DNA of 5,262 nt from Pseudomonadota bacterium (GTDB lineage Bacteria; Pseudomonadota; Gammaproteobacteria; Burkholderiales; Ferrovaceae). The position numbers were made by a program, and so were the translations under genes. The notes below the pieces were generated by a model, which was not told the origin of the DNA, searched no databases, and saw nothing but the letters and a program-made list of their open reading frames with translations. Positions 1 through 5,262 of this stretch are shown here, one piece after another. Numbering within the stretch: the stretch's first letter is position 1; the number at the start of each line of letters is the position of its first letter. The stretch spans positions 1 to 5,262 of the forward strand of contig JAJZEL010000048.1 of assembly GCA_021828575.1 (NCBI GenBank), written 5' to 3'.

Positions 1-267
1 CACTTTCTGTATGTGGTCGAATACGATCTCGGTCTGGAAACGTTCTGCATGTTGCTGGAAACGTTGCATGAGATCGGGGCCGAGCACGCCTTGTGCGTCG
101 GCAGGCCAGTTGTCCACATGAGTGGTGGTCATGAGCTGACCCCCCTGGGCAATGCCGGTGACCAGCACCGGGTGCAGGTTGGCCCTTGCTGCATAGAGGG
201 CGGCAGTATATCCAGCGGGGCCGGACCCCAGGATCAGCAGGGGACAGTGACGGGGTGTGTGTGACAT
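1..267 (-). CDS. trxB: Thioredoxin reductase, N-terminal part (cut by window edge)
   Basis: This is the first 89 codons of a gene whose 3' part lies beyond the window start. Thioredoxin reductase is a cytoplasmic FAD flavoenzyme that uses NADPH to reduce thioredoxin. The fragment starts MSHTPRHCPLLILGSGPAGY and shows the FAD-binding GSGPAG motif at residues 14-19, then YTAALYAARAN, then GGQLM at 42-46, and ends in EIVFDHIQKV. It aligns almost without gaps to the N-terminus of E. coli TrxB as I recall it. The CxxC active site and the NADPH domain lie outside the window, so catalytic completeness cannot be judged. The start is the ATG at 267-265, preceded by a strong GGGAGGG Shine-Dalgarno sequence (279-273) with a 5-nt spacer. 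The gene is divergent from ftsK, an arrangement I know from other Betaproteobacteria. Confidence 0.96.
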   Translation of the reverse strand, partial: MSHTPRHCPLLILGSGPAGYTAALYAARANLHPVLVTGIAQGGQLMTTTHVDNWPADAQGVLGPDLMQRFQQHAERFQTEIVFDHIQKV

Positions 268-292
268 GGTTACCCTCCCGACAAAAGCCCCA

Positions 293-301
293 AGTATAGC
301 A
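293..301 (-). promoter_or_regulatory. Extended -10 promoter for trxB
   Basis: Read on the minus strand this is TGCTATACT, that is, an extended -10 (TGn) followed by TATACT, which matches TATAAT at 5 of 6 positions. Transcription would start near 286-288, giving a leader of about 20 nt that contains the GGGAGGG ribosome-binding site. No good -35 hexamer is visible at 16-18 bp, which fits an extended -10 promoter. The assignment comes from the sequence only. Confidence 0.5.
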
Positions 302-314
302 TTCGAAACAAGGC

Positions 315-320
315 TATAAT
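315..320 (+). promoter_or_regulatory. Consensus -10 element in front of ftsK
   Basis: This is a perfect TATAAT. Its last base lies 7 nt before the A of the ftsK ATG, so the usual start of transcription would fall on the start codon itself and make a leaderless mRNA. The -35 position (about 292-297, AAGTAT) is poor, and there is no TGn extension. The site could therefore be a weak or activator-dependent promoter, or a chance match. Confidence 0.45.
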
Positions 321-326
321 GAGCCC

Positions 327-2648
327 ATGGCTGCGTCCCCCATGCCTTCCAAGCTGTCCCGTCTTCTGCGTGAAGCCACCCTGTTACTGGTTCTGCTCGC
401 GGCCGTCTTCCTCTCCATGATTCTCGTCACCTACAATCACCAGGATCCTGGCTGGTCCGTAGGGGTTTCTTCCCACGCAGTGTCCAATGCGGGAGGGCGT
501 CTTGGTGCCTGGGTGTCCGATGTCCTGCTTTATCTTTTCGGGTATTCCTCTTTCTGGTTCGTACTGGGCATGCTGCTGGTGGTCTGGCGTGGTTATCGGG
601 CACTGGTGGCAGAACGGGAACGCGCCCTTGGCATTGAGACGGCAGAACCTCATCGACACTGGATGATTGCCATGTCCTGTGGTTTTGCGCTGCTGGTGAC
701 GGCTTCTGCAAGCCTTGAGGCCATGCGCATGTCGGGCGTTGCCCTGAACCTTCCGCTGCACGCCACCCCCGAAGGGGGCTGCTCGGGCCCGGGAGGTGTC
801 CTGGGGTGTGAGCTGGCAGGCTGGGCTTCGACGGTGCTAGGAGTGAGCGGCGCCCTGATGGTGTTCCTTGCAGCTTTTGCCATCGGGATCTCTCTTTTGA
901 CCGGATTGTCATGGCTCAATCTTGCCGAGCGACTGGGTGCGGGTACCGAACGGGCCATGATGCGCTTTCTGGATGCGGTGCGGGCCTGGCAGGACAGACG
1001 GGTGGGGAAGAAGGCGGAAGAAGCAAGGGAGGCGGTCGTGGAACAGGCCAGGCGGCAACTGGACGAAATGCCACCGCTGAAAATCGAGGCGCCCGTGATT
1101 CAGATCCCTCAGTCCGCAAGAGCAGACAAGGAAAAACAGGCCCCCCTGTTCCTGGACATGCCCGATTCGCGTTTGCCGGCCCTGTCATTGCTTGATCCTC
1201 CTGATGTGCAGCGCGAGGGCATTTCCCAGGACACGCTGGAGTTCACTTCTCGCCAGATCGAGCGGAAGCTCGCAGATTTCAATGTGGAAGTGAAAGTGCT
1301 TGCCGCGTATCCGGGGCCCGTGATCACCCGTTATGAAATCGAACCCGCTGTGGGTGTCAAGGGAAGCCAGATCGTCAATCTGGTCAAGGATCTGGCCCGC
1401 GCCCTGTCTGTTGGCAGTATTCGGGTGGTGGAGTCCATTCCCGGCAAGAGTTGCATGGGGCTGGAAATTCCCAACCCGCATCGCGAGCGGGTACGCCTGT
1501 CAGAAATCATCGGGTCTGAAATTTACGCCCAGATGAACTCGCCACTGACCCTGGCTTTGGGCAAGGACATTTCAGGGAATCCAGTGGTGGCAGATCTGGC
1601 CAGGATGCCCCATCTGCTGGTGGCTGGCACGACCGGTTCCGGCAAATCCGTGGCCATCAACGCCATGATCCTGAGCCTCCTGTACAAGGACACCCCTGAA
1701 TCCGTCCGCCTGATCCTGGTGGATCCAAAGATGCTGGAATTGTCCGTTTACGAGGGCATCCCCCACTTGCTGGCTCCCGTGGTGGTGGACATGAAACAGG
1801 CTGCCAACGCCCTGCAGTGGTGTGTGGCCGAAATGGATCGGCGCTATCGGCTCATGTCTGCCCTGGGTGTTCGTAACCTTGCGGGTTACAACCACAAGAT
1901 TGCCGAGGCTGAAAAAGCAGGACAGAAAATCCCTCACCCGTTCTCACTGACACCGGAAGAACCAGAACCCCTGATGCGACAGCCCCACATAGTGGTTGTC
2001 ATTGATGAACTGGCCGACCTCATGATGGTGGTGGGGAAGAAGGTGGAAGAGCTCATTGCGCGCATCGCACAGAAGGCACGGGCTGCAGGCATTCACCTGA
2101 TCGTGGCCACGCAACGGCCTTCCGTTGACGTCATCACGGGGTTGATCAAGGCCAACATCCCCACCCGAATTTCCTTCCAGGTATCCAGTCGTGTGGATTC
2201 TCGTACCATCCTGGACCAGATGGGAGCCGAAACACTGCTGGGCCAGGGCGACATGCTGTCTTTACCCACGGGTGCGGGTTACCCTCAGCGGGTGCATGGT
2301 GCCTATGTTTCCGACGCGGAAGTGCATCGCGTGGTGGACAATCTCAAGGCGGGAACCGCACCCGACTACGTGGAAGGGTTGCTGGAAGGCGAGGCTGCCG
2401 CAGGCGGTTCGGGCCTTCCGGGCATGGGGCAAGAGGGTGGAGAGCAGGATCCCCTGTACGATCAGGCCGTCCAGATCGTCCTGCAATCGCGGCGCGCTTC
2501 CATTTCCCTCGTGCAGCGCCATTTGCGGATTGGCTATAACCGGGCAGCACGGTTGATTGAGGACATGGAGCGAGCCGGCCTTGTGTCCAGCATGGCCACC
2601 AATGGCAACAGGGAAGTCCTGATGCCGGTCAATGGAGAGAATGAATGA
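327..2648 (+). CDS. ftsK: DNA translocase FtsK (short-linker form)
   Basis: FtsK is an inner-membrane ATPase at the division septum that pumps chromosome ends apart and activates XerCD recombination at dif. Four hydrophobic segments near residues 17-36, 61-87, 113-131 and 166-193 form the membrane anchor. A short charged linker (about 200-285) leads to the alpha domain, which begins near LPALSLLDPP. The RecA-like beta domain has Walker A GTTGSGKS at 434-441, Walker B VVVIDE at 556-561 and the family stretch ATQRPSVDVITG. The C-terminal gamma winged helix (about 708-770, with RIGYNRAARL) reads KOPS sites and contacts XerD in characterised FtsKs. At 773 residues it is complete but lacks the long Pro/Gln-rich linker of E. 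coli FtsK. The ATG at 327 is the first possible start after an in-frame TAG at 297-299. It has no Shine-Dalgarno sequence, only GAG three bases away. The gene overlaps lolA by 4 bp. Confidence 0.97.
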   Translation: MAASPMPSKLSRLLREATLLLVLLAAVFLSMILVTYNHQDPGWSVGVSSHAVSNAGGRLGAWVSDVLLYLFGYSSFWFVLGMLLVVWRGYRALVAERERALGIETAEPHRHWMIAMSCGFALLVTASASLEAMRMSGVALNLPLHATPEGGCSGPGGVLGCELAGWASTVLGVSGALMVFLAAFAIGISLLTGLSWLNLAERLGAGTERAMMRFLDAVRAWQDRRVGKKAEEAREAVVEQARRQLDEMPPLKIEAPVIQIPQSARADKEKQAPLFLDMPDSRLPALSLLDPPDVQREGISQDTLEFTSRQIERKLADFNVEVKVLAAYPGPVITRYEIEPAVGVKGSQIVNLVKDLARALSVGSIRVVESIPGKSCMGLEIPNPHRERVRLSEIIGSEIYAQMNSPLTLALGKDISGNPVVADLARMPHLLVAGTTGSGKSVAINAMILSLLYKDTPESVRLILVDPKMLELSVYEGIPHLLAPVVVDMKQAANALQWCVAEMDRRYRLMSALGVRNLAGYNHKIAEAEKAGQKIPHPFSLTPEEPEPLMRQPHIVVVIDELADLMMVVGKKVEELIARIAQKARAAGIHLIVATQRPSVDVITGLIKANIPTRISFQVSSRVDSRTILDQMGAETLLGQGDMLSLPTGAGYPQRVHGAYVSDAEVHRVVDNLKAGTAPDYVEGLLEGEAAAGGSGLPGMGQEGGEQDPLYDQAVQIVLQSRRASISLVQRHLRIGYNRAARLIEDMERAGLVSSMATNGNREVLMPVNGENE
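2634..2639 (+). promoter_or_regulatory. Ribosome-binding site of lolA inside the ftsK 3' end
   Basis: GGAGAG lies 5 nt before the lolA ATG, within the last codons of ftsK. Together with the ATGA stop/start overlap at 2645-2648 it fixes the lolA start and suggests translational coupling. Confidence 0.75.
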
Positions 2649-3253
2649 AGCGTTGGGGATCGGTTATTTCGGTGACACTTTTTTGCTGGACTTGCAATGC
2701 CCGGGGCAGTGGTCTGGAAGATCTCCAGGCGTTCATGGAAAAAACACGGATGGGCACGGCCCATTTTGAACAGGTCAGCCAGCGGGACAAGGCTGTGGAC
2801 AAGAGTTCGGGTGAATTCTCCTTTGCGCGCCCCGGAAAATTTCGCTGGGAATACAAAACTCCGTATGCACAGACTCTGGTGGGGGATGGCAAAACCCTGT
2901 GGATCTGGGATCCGGACCTGAATCAGGTGACGCGAAAACCCATGGCAGAAGCCCTGGGGTCAACGCCGGCGGCGCTTCTGGCAGGAGACAACACGCTTGA
3001 AAAGGGATTCCGGCTCGAAGAAGGCCCGGTATCAGACGGTCTGTCATGGGTGGTGGCCATTCCGAAGAACAAGGATACGGGTTTCGATCTTGTGCGCCTG
3101 GGGTTTTCGGGCCACGCCCTGCAAAGGATGGAACTGAAGGATTCATTTGGGCATGTGGTCTCCATTCGTTTCGATCATTTTGACGATGCTCCCCGTTTCA
3201 CACAGGGCACGTTCCATTTTTCCCCCCCTCCGGGGGCTGATGTGATCCAGTGA
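2645..3253 (+). CDS. lolA: Outer-membrane lipoprotein carrier LolA
   Basis: LolA is the periplasmic chaperone that takes lipoproteins from the LolCDE complex in the inner membrane and passes them to LolB in the outer membrane. The 202-residue length matches the family (about 203 in E. coli). A signal peptide is visible: MKR, then a hydrophobic core at about residues 4-17, with likely cleavage after A19 (C-N-A). Family landmarks are AHFEQ at 39-43, ARPGKFRWEY at 61-70, DGKTLWIWDPDLNQV at 81-95 and a C-terminal FHFSPPPGADV. R62 corresponds to mature Arg43 of E. coli LolA, which matters for lipoprotein release. Cys14 and Cys17 lie in the signal peptide, and neither sits in a proper lipobox. The gene overlaps ftsK by ATGA and is probably cotranscribed with it. 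In many Proteobacteria rarA and serS follow, but here a tRNA cluster does. Confidence 0.94.
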   Translation: MKRWGSVISVTLFCWTCNARGSGLEDLQAFMEKTRMGTAHFEQVSQRDKAVDKSSGEFSFARPGKFRWEYKTPYAQTLVGDGKTLWIWDPDLNQVTRKPMAEALGSTPAALLAGDNTLEKGFRLEEGPVSDGLSWVVAIPKNKDTGFDLVRLGFSGHALQRMELKDSFGHVVSIRFDHFDDAPRFTQGTFHFSPPPGADVIQ

Positions 3254-3269
3254 ATGCTTGGGGTCGGCA

Positions 3270-3298
3270 TTGATTTTCCCGTCACGAGACGCCATAAT
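3270..3298 (+). promoter_or_regulatory. Sigma-70 type promoter of the tRNA cluster
   Basis: A -35 TTGATT (3270-3275) and a -10 CATAAT (3293-3298) are separated by exactly 17 bp. Transcription would start near 3305, only about 2 nt before the 5' end of tRNA-Pro. The bases between the -10 and the start (TACGGGT) are fairly GC-rich, which in stable-RNA promoters can go with stringent control; that last point is inference. Confidence 0.7.
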
Positions 3299-3306
3299 TA
3301 CGGGTT

Positions 3307-3383
3307 CGGGGTGTAGCGTAGCCTGGTAGCGCGCCTGGTTTGGGACCAGGATGTCGGGAGTTCGAATCTCTCCACCCCGACCA
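3307..3383 (+). tRNA. tRNA-Pro (anticodon UGG)
   Basis: This is a 77-nt cloverleaf with encoded CCA. The acceptor stem CGGGGTG pairs fully with CACCCCG. The anticodon stem CCTGG/CCAGG encloses the loop TTTGGGA, with anticodon TGG at 3341-3343. The T-loop is TTCGAAT. It closely resembles E. coli tRNA-Pro(UGG), including the C1-G72 pair typical of bacterial proline tRNAs. It is the first gene of a three-tRNA cluster. Confidence 0.97.
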
Positions 3384-3404
3384 GAATGCGGAATGTCTGA
3401 CAGG

Positions 3405-3481
3405 GTGCCCGTAGCTCAATTGGATAGAGCACCAGCCTTCTAAGCTGGGGGTTACAGGTTCGATCCCTGTCGGGCACGCCA
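3405..3481 (+). tRNA. tRNA-Arg (anticodon UCU)
   Basis: This is a 77-nt cloverleaf with encoded CCA. The acceptor stem GTGCCCG pairs fully with CGGGCAC, and the discriminator base is G. The anticodon stem CCAGC/GCTGG encloses the loop CTTCTAA, with anticodon TCT at 3439-3441, so it reads AGA and AGG codons. The T-loop is TTCGATC. It lies 21 nt after tRNA-Pro, most likely on the same transcript. Confidence 0.97.
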
Positions 3482-3487
3482 ACATGC

Positions 3488-3496
3488 TGGTAGAAT
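3488..3496 (+). promoter_or_regulatory. Possible internal extended -10 before tRNA-His
   Basis: TGGTAGAAT fits an extended -10 (TGn plus TAGAAT, 5 of 6 matches to TATAAT). It lies in the 33-nt spacer between tRNA-Arg and tRNA-His and would start RNA near 3503, about 12 nt before tRNA-His. No -35 hexamer is recognisable (TGTCGG at 17 bp), so this is only a candidate. Confidence 0.25.
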
Positions 3497-3514
3497 CGAA
3501 CGTTTTGCTTCAAT

Positions 3515-3591
3515 GGTGGCGGTAGCTCAGTTGGTAGAGTCCCGGATTGTGATTCCGGTTGTCGTGGGTTCGAATCCCATCCGTCACCCCA
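3515..3591 (+). tRNA. tRNA-His (anticodon GUG)
   Basis: This is a 77-nt gene counting the extra 5' G (G-1, position 3515), the hallmark of histidine tRNAs, which faces discriminator C73 at 3588. The acceptor stem GTGGCGG pairs with CCGTCAC using one G-U pair. The anticodon stem CCGGA/TCCGG encloses the loop TTGTGAT, with anticodon GTG at 3549-3551. CCA is encoded. The D-stem has one G-U pair (T at 3540, where E. coli has C). It closely matches E. coli tRNA-His otherwise. It is the last gene of the cluster. No clear hairpin-plus-T-run terminator is visible in the 33 bp that follow. Confidence 0.97.
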
Positions 3592-3624
3592 ATAAATCAA
3601 GGGTCCGTTCTCGGGTCAGGCAGG

Positions 3625-4857
3625 TCAGCCGGGTGCGATGCTGTTAGCCCATGCCAGGGCACTGACCTGTGCCTGTGTAATGTCATCCATCGAAAGCAAT
3701 CCATAAGCCTTCAGTCCTGATTCCAGGCTATCCTGGTCGCCTTCTTCCAGTCGGCTGACCAAGTCAAGCAGCATACCCAGCGCTCCCTGTTTTTCAAGGA
3801 GGGCCTGTTGCACCTCTTCATCCAGCGGTATGACGGTCAGGATCTCTTTCATGGGAACCCCCAAAAGCGTGTCCATGAGGGACAGGATCCCTGTCACGAA
3901 GGCATTGTCCCTGAAGGACCTGGAGCCTTTCCCGAGGGTCAGGGACTCCATCATCTTGCCTCGTGTTGCCGCCAGCAGAAGCAATGGATTATGAGTGACG
4001 TGGGCGCCAGGACCGCGGTTTGAATAAAGCAGGACCTGTAACCATCGTCTCAACTGGTTTCGCCCGAGAAGCCGGATGGCAGACGCCACGGACCGGATTT
4101 CCTGCCGGGATCTGAATGCGGCAGAGTTGGCCAGGCGCAGCAAGTTGAAGCTGATGTCCGGGTACTGCTTCAAGGTATTCTCGATGGCCGCATCTTCTTC
4201 TTCTCCCATGATTTGCCCGAGAAGCCTGAGCAACCCCATGTCCGAATGAGAGAGTCGTTTGCCTTCGATGATTTGTGGTTTTGCGAAATAGTACCCCTGA
4301 AACAGGTGAAACCCCAGGGATTGGCACAACTCGAACTGCCCCAGATTGTCCACTTTTTCGGCAAGGAGTGTCAGATGCCTGCCTTTCAATGCTCTGACCA
4401 GACCTGACAAAACTTCTCTGGAAAGTGAAATGACATCCACCTTGATGATGTCCACAAGGCCGAGCAATGGAAGCATCTCCTGCGTCACCTGTGTGCAATC
4501 GTCCAGTGCCAGGGTAAACCCCCGGGTCTTCAAAAATCTGCAGCGGTCAATGATTTTTTGTGACAGTTCGATCGTTTCGAGCAGCTCCAGAACAATCTGG
4601 TCTTTTGGAAGCAGCTCGACCATATCGCTCATCAGCAATGACTCATCGGCATTGATGAAGCCCTTATGCGGCCCCAATGCCTTTTCAATGCCAAATTCAG
4701 TGAAAGCATGATTGATGACGGTGACGGAGGCCACCAGATTGTCCGTCACGTCAGCCTGATTGGCCGTACTGGCACGAAAAAGCAGTTCGTACCCCACCAG
4801 ACTCTGATTCTGATCCAGTATGGGCTGGCGCCCAAGAAAAAAGGCCAAACCTGCCAT
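3625..4857 (-). CDS. EAL-HDOD signalling protein (YuxH type)
   Basis: This is a 410-residue cytoplasmic protein with an N-terminal EAL domain (about 1-200) and a C-terminal HDOD domain (about 205-390), the YuxH architecture seen in many Proteobacteria. EAL domains bind or hydrolyse cyclic di-GMP; HDOD is a non-catalytic relative of HD domains used in signalling. The EAL motif reads E24-L-L with R28 (YELLFR). By spacing, the other catalytic positions appear kept: N69, E91, D119, D120, K139, E167 and Q187. The loop usually written DDFGTG reads DDCTQV, so dimer-linked activation may be impaired. The HDOD part has the typical NLLRLANSAAF at 238-248, followed by an AIRLLGRNQLRRW stretch. The start at 4857 has an AAGG ribosome-binding site at 4868-4865 with 7-nt spacing, and a weak TAATAA (4881-4876) could be a -10. 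It is convergent to tRNA-His. I infer a c-di-GMP related role; whether it is an enzyme or a sensor is open. Confidence 0.88.
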   Translation of the reverse strand: MAGLAFFLGRQPILDQNQSLVGYELLFRASTANQADVTDNLVASVTVINHAFTEFGIEKALGPHKGFINADESLLMSDMVELLPKDQIVLELLETIELSQKIIDRCRFLKTRGFTLALDDCTQVTQEMLPLLGLVDIIKVDVISLSREVLSGLVRALKGRHLTLLAEKVDNLGQFELCQSLGFHLFQGYYFAKPQIIEGKRLSHSDMGLLRLLGQIMGEEEDAAIENTLKQYPDISFNLLRLANSAAFRSRQEIRSVASAIRLLGRNQLRRWLQVLLYSNRGPGAHVTHNPLLLLAATRGKMMESLTLGKGSRSFRDNAFVTGILSLMDTLLGVPMKEILTVIPLDEEVQQALLEKQGALGMLLDLVSRLEEGDQDSLESGLKAYGLLSMDDITQAQVSALAWANSIAPG

Positions 4858-4907
4858 TGCGTTGCCTTGAGATCGTTATTAGTGGGCTGCCGGTTCTTCG
4901 CGATGGA

Positions 4908-5252
4908 TCAGGGATGAGATGCCGTCGCCGGATGACACATGCGGACTTCACTGAACTGCACCATGGGTTTTGAAGTGGTGTAATTCGCAATGTCCTGTTC
5001 CAGGGTATCTGCGTGAGGCGTGAAAGCCTCCATGAAAGCCTGTCCGCTGTCGAACAGGAATTCGCAGATGACAATGTAGCGCAATTCCAGTTCCGGGTTT
5101 CCCATATCCAGACCCTGTGCCACGGTTACGCCACGGTATCCCTGATGGTTGCCTAGCAGGGACAGGGCCAGCGGCATGTGCTGTTCCAGATAGTAGGTCA
5201 TGTCAAAAGGGGTTTCCCGGGAACCGGGATAAAGAATGCTGACCTTGATCAT
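4908..5252 (-). CDS. EthD-family small protein
   Basis: This is a 114-residue soluble protein starting MIKVSILYPGSRETPFDMTY, followed by YLEQHMPLA with H25, LLFDS-like FLFDSGQAFMEAF at 65-77, and DIANYT at 88-93. It ends its core with VQFSEV. These are the features of the EthD family (dimeric alpha-beta barrel, ferredoxin-like fold, usually about 100 residues). The family is named for a protein needed in ethyl tert-butyl ether breakdown, but most members have no known reaction, so no substrate can be given. An 11-residue tail (RMCHPATASHP) extends beyond the usual end. The ATG at 5252-5250 is the first possible start, because TAA at 5258-5256 is in frame just before it. No ribosome-binding site is visible in the 10 remaining bases. 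The gene lies 50 bp upstream of the EAL-HDOD gene in the same direction and could share its transcript. Confidence 0.85.
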   Translation of the reverse strand: MIKVSILYPGSRETPFDMTYYLEQHMPLALSLLGNHQGYRGVTVAQGLDMGNPELELRYIVICEFLFDSGQAFMEAFTPHADTLEQDIANYTTSKPMVQFSEVRMCHPATASHP

Positions 5253-5262
5253 GAGTTATAGA

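Noticed and set aside
13..264. 83-codon plus-strand reading frame at the window start
   Set aside because: It lies antisense to the clear trxB coding sequence and has no recognisable domain.
273..280. GGGAGGG as a FtsK-orienting (KOPS) site next to ftsK
   Set aside because: KOPS is GGGNAGGG; this stretch lacks the N and serves as the trxB ribosome-binding site. I saw no true KOPS match elsewhere in the window by eye.
427..912. 161-codon minus-strand reading frame, and similar frames inside ftsK
   Set aside because: They are shadows of the ftsK membrane domain in GC-rich sequence, with low-complexity Pro/Ser/Arg composition.
3222..3236. CCCCC-TCC-GGGGG hairpin near the lolA 3' end as a terminator
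   Set aside because: It lies inside the lolA coding sequence (the SPPPGA codons), and its T-run precedes the stem on the plus strand, so it suits an intrinsic terminator on neither strand.
3282..3485. 67-codon minus-strand reading frame (TGIEPVTPSLEGWC-type peptide)
   Set aside because: It has the same cause: it is the complement of tRNA-Pro and tRNA-Arg, not a gene.
3307..3591. tRNA cluster as an integration (att) site
   Set aside because: No integrase, no direct repeat of a tRNA 3' end and no foreign-looking genes are seen beside it.
3298..3600. 100-codon minus-strand reading frame containing WDSNPRQPESQSGTLPTELP
   Set aside because: It runs antisense through all three tRNA genes. Peptides of this kind are a well-known artefact of translating the complement of tRNA genes and are often misannotated as proteins.
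5255..5260. TATAAC just before the EthD gene, read on the minus strand, as a promoter
   Set aside because: Its predicted start would fall inside the coding sequence, downstream of the ATG, and the window edge hides the rest of the upstream region.

Overview
This window is an ordinary stretch of Gram-negative bacterial chromosome, most likely from a Betaproteobacterium. LolA places it among Gram-negatives. The divergent trxB / ftsK-lolA arrangement and the short FtsK (773 residues against about 1,330 in E. coli) resemble betaproteobacterial synteny. The class assignment is an inference from layout and protein style, and the genus cannot be named. Coding density is high, no mobile element or CRISPR is visible, and every gene start except two (ftsK, and the window-edge EthD gene) has a recognisable ribosome-binding site.

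Layout from left to right. Positions 1-267 (minus) hold the first 89 codons of thioredoxin reductase (trxB). A 59-bp divergent spacer (268-326) carries a -10 element for each direction. ftsK (327-2648, plus) overlaps lolA (2645-3253, plus) by the 4-bp ATGA. A well-formed promoter then drives a tRNA cluster: Pro(UGG) at 3307-3383, Arg(UCU) at 3405-3481 and His(GUG) at 3515-3591. Convergent to the tRNAs, on the minus strand, are an EAL-HDOD (YuxH-type) signalling protein (3625-4857) and, upstream of it in the same direction, a small EthD-family protein (4908-5252).

How the genes relate. ftsK and lolA form a translationally coupled cell-envelope and division pair: chromosome segregation at the septum, and periplasmic lipoprotein transport. 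trxB is a cytoplasmic redox gene that shares only the promoter region. The three tRNAs appear to be one transcription unit with a leader of almost zero length. The EthD and EAL-HDOD genes may be cotranscribed (50-bp gap), but no functional link between them is known.

I did not find a previously undescribed system. The points most worth checking are: a perfect TATAAT placed so that ftsK mRNA would be leaderless; the tightly packed divergent trxB/ftsK promoters; an EAL domain that keeps the catalytic residues but has lost the usual DDFGTG loop; and the absence of rarA after lolA, where the tRNA cluster sits instead.
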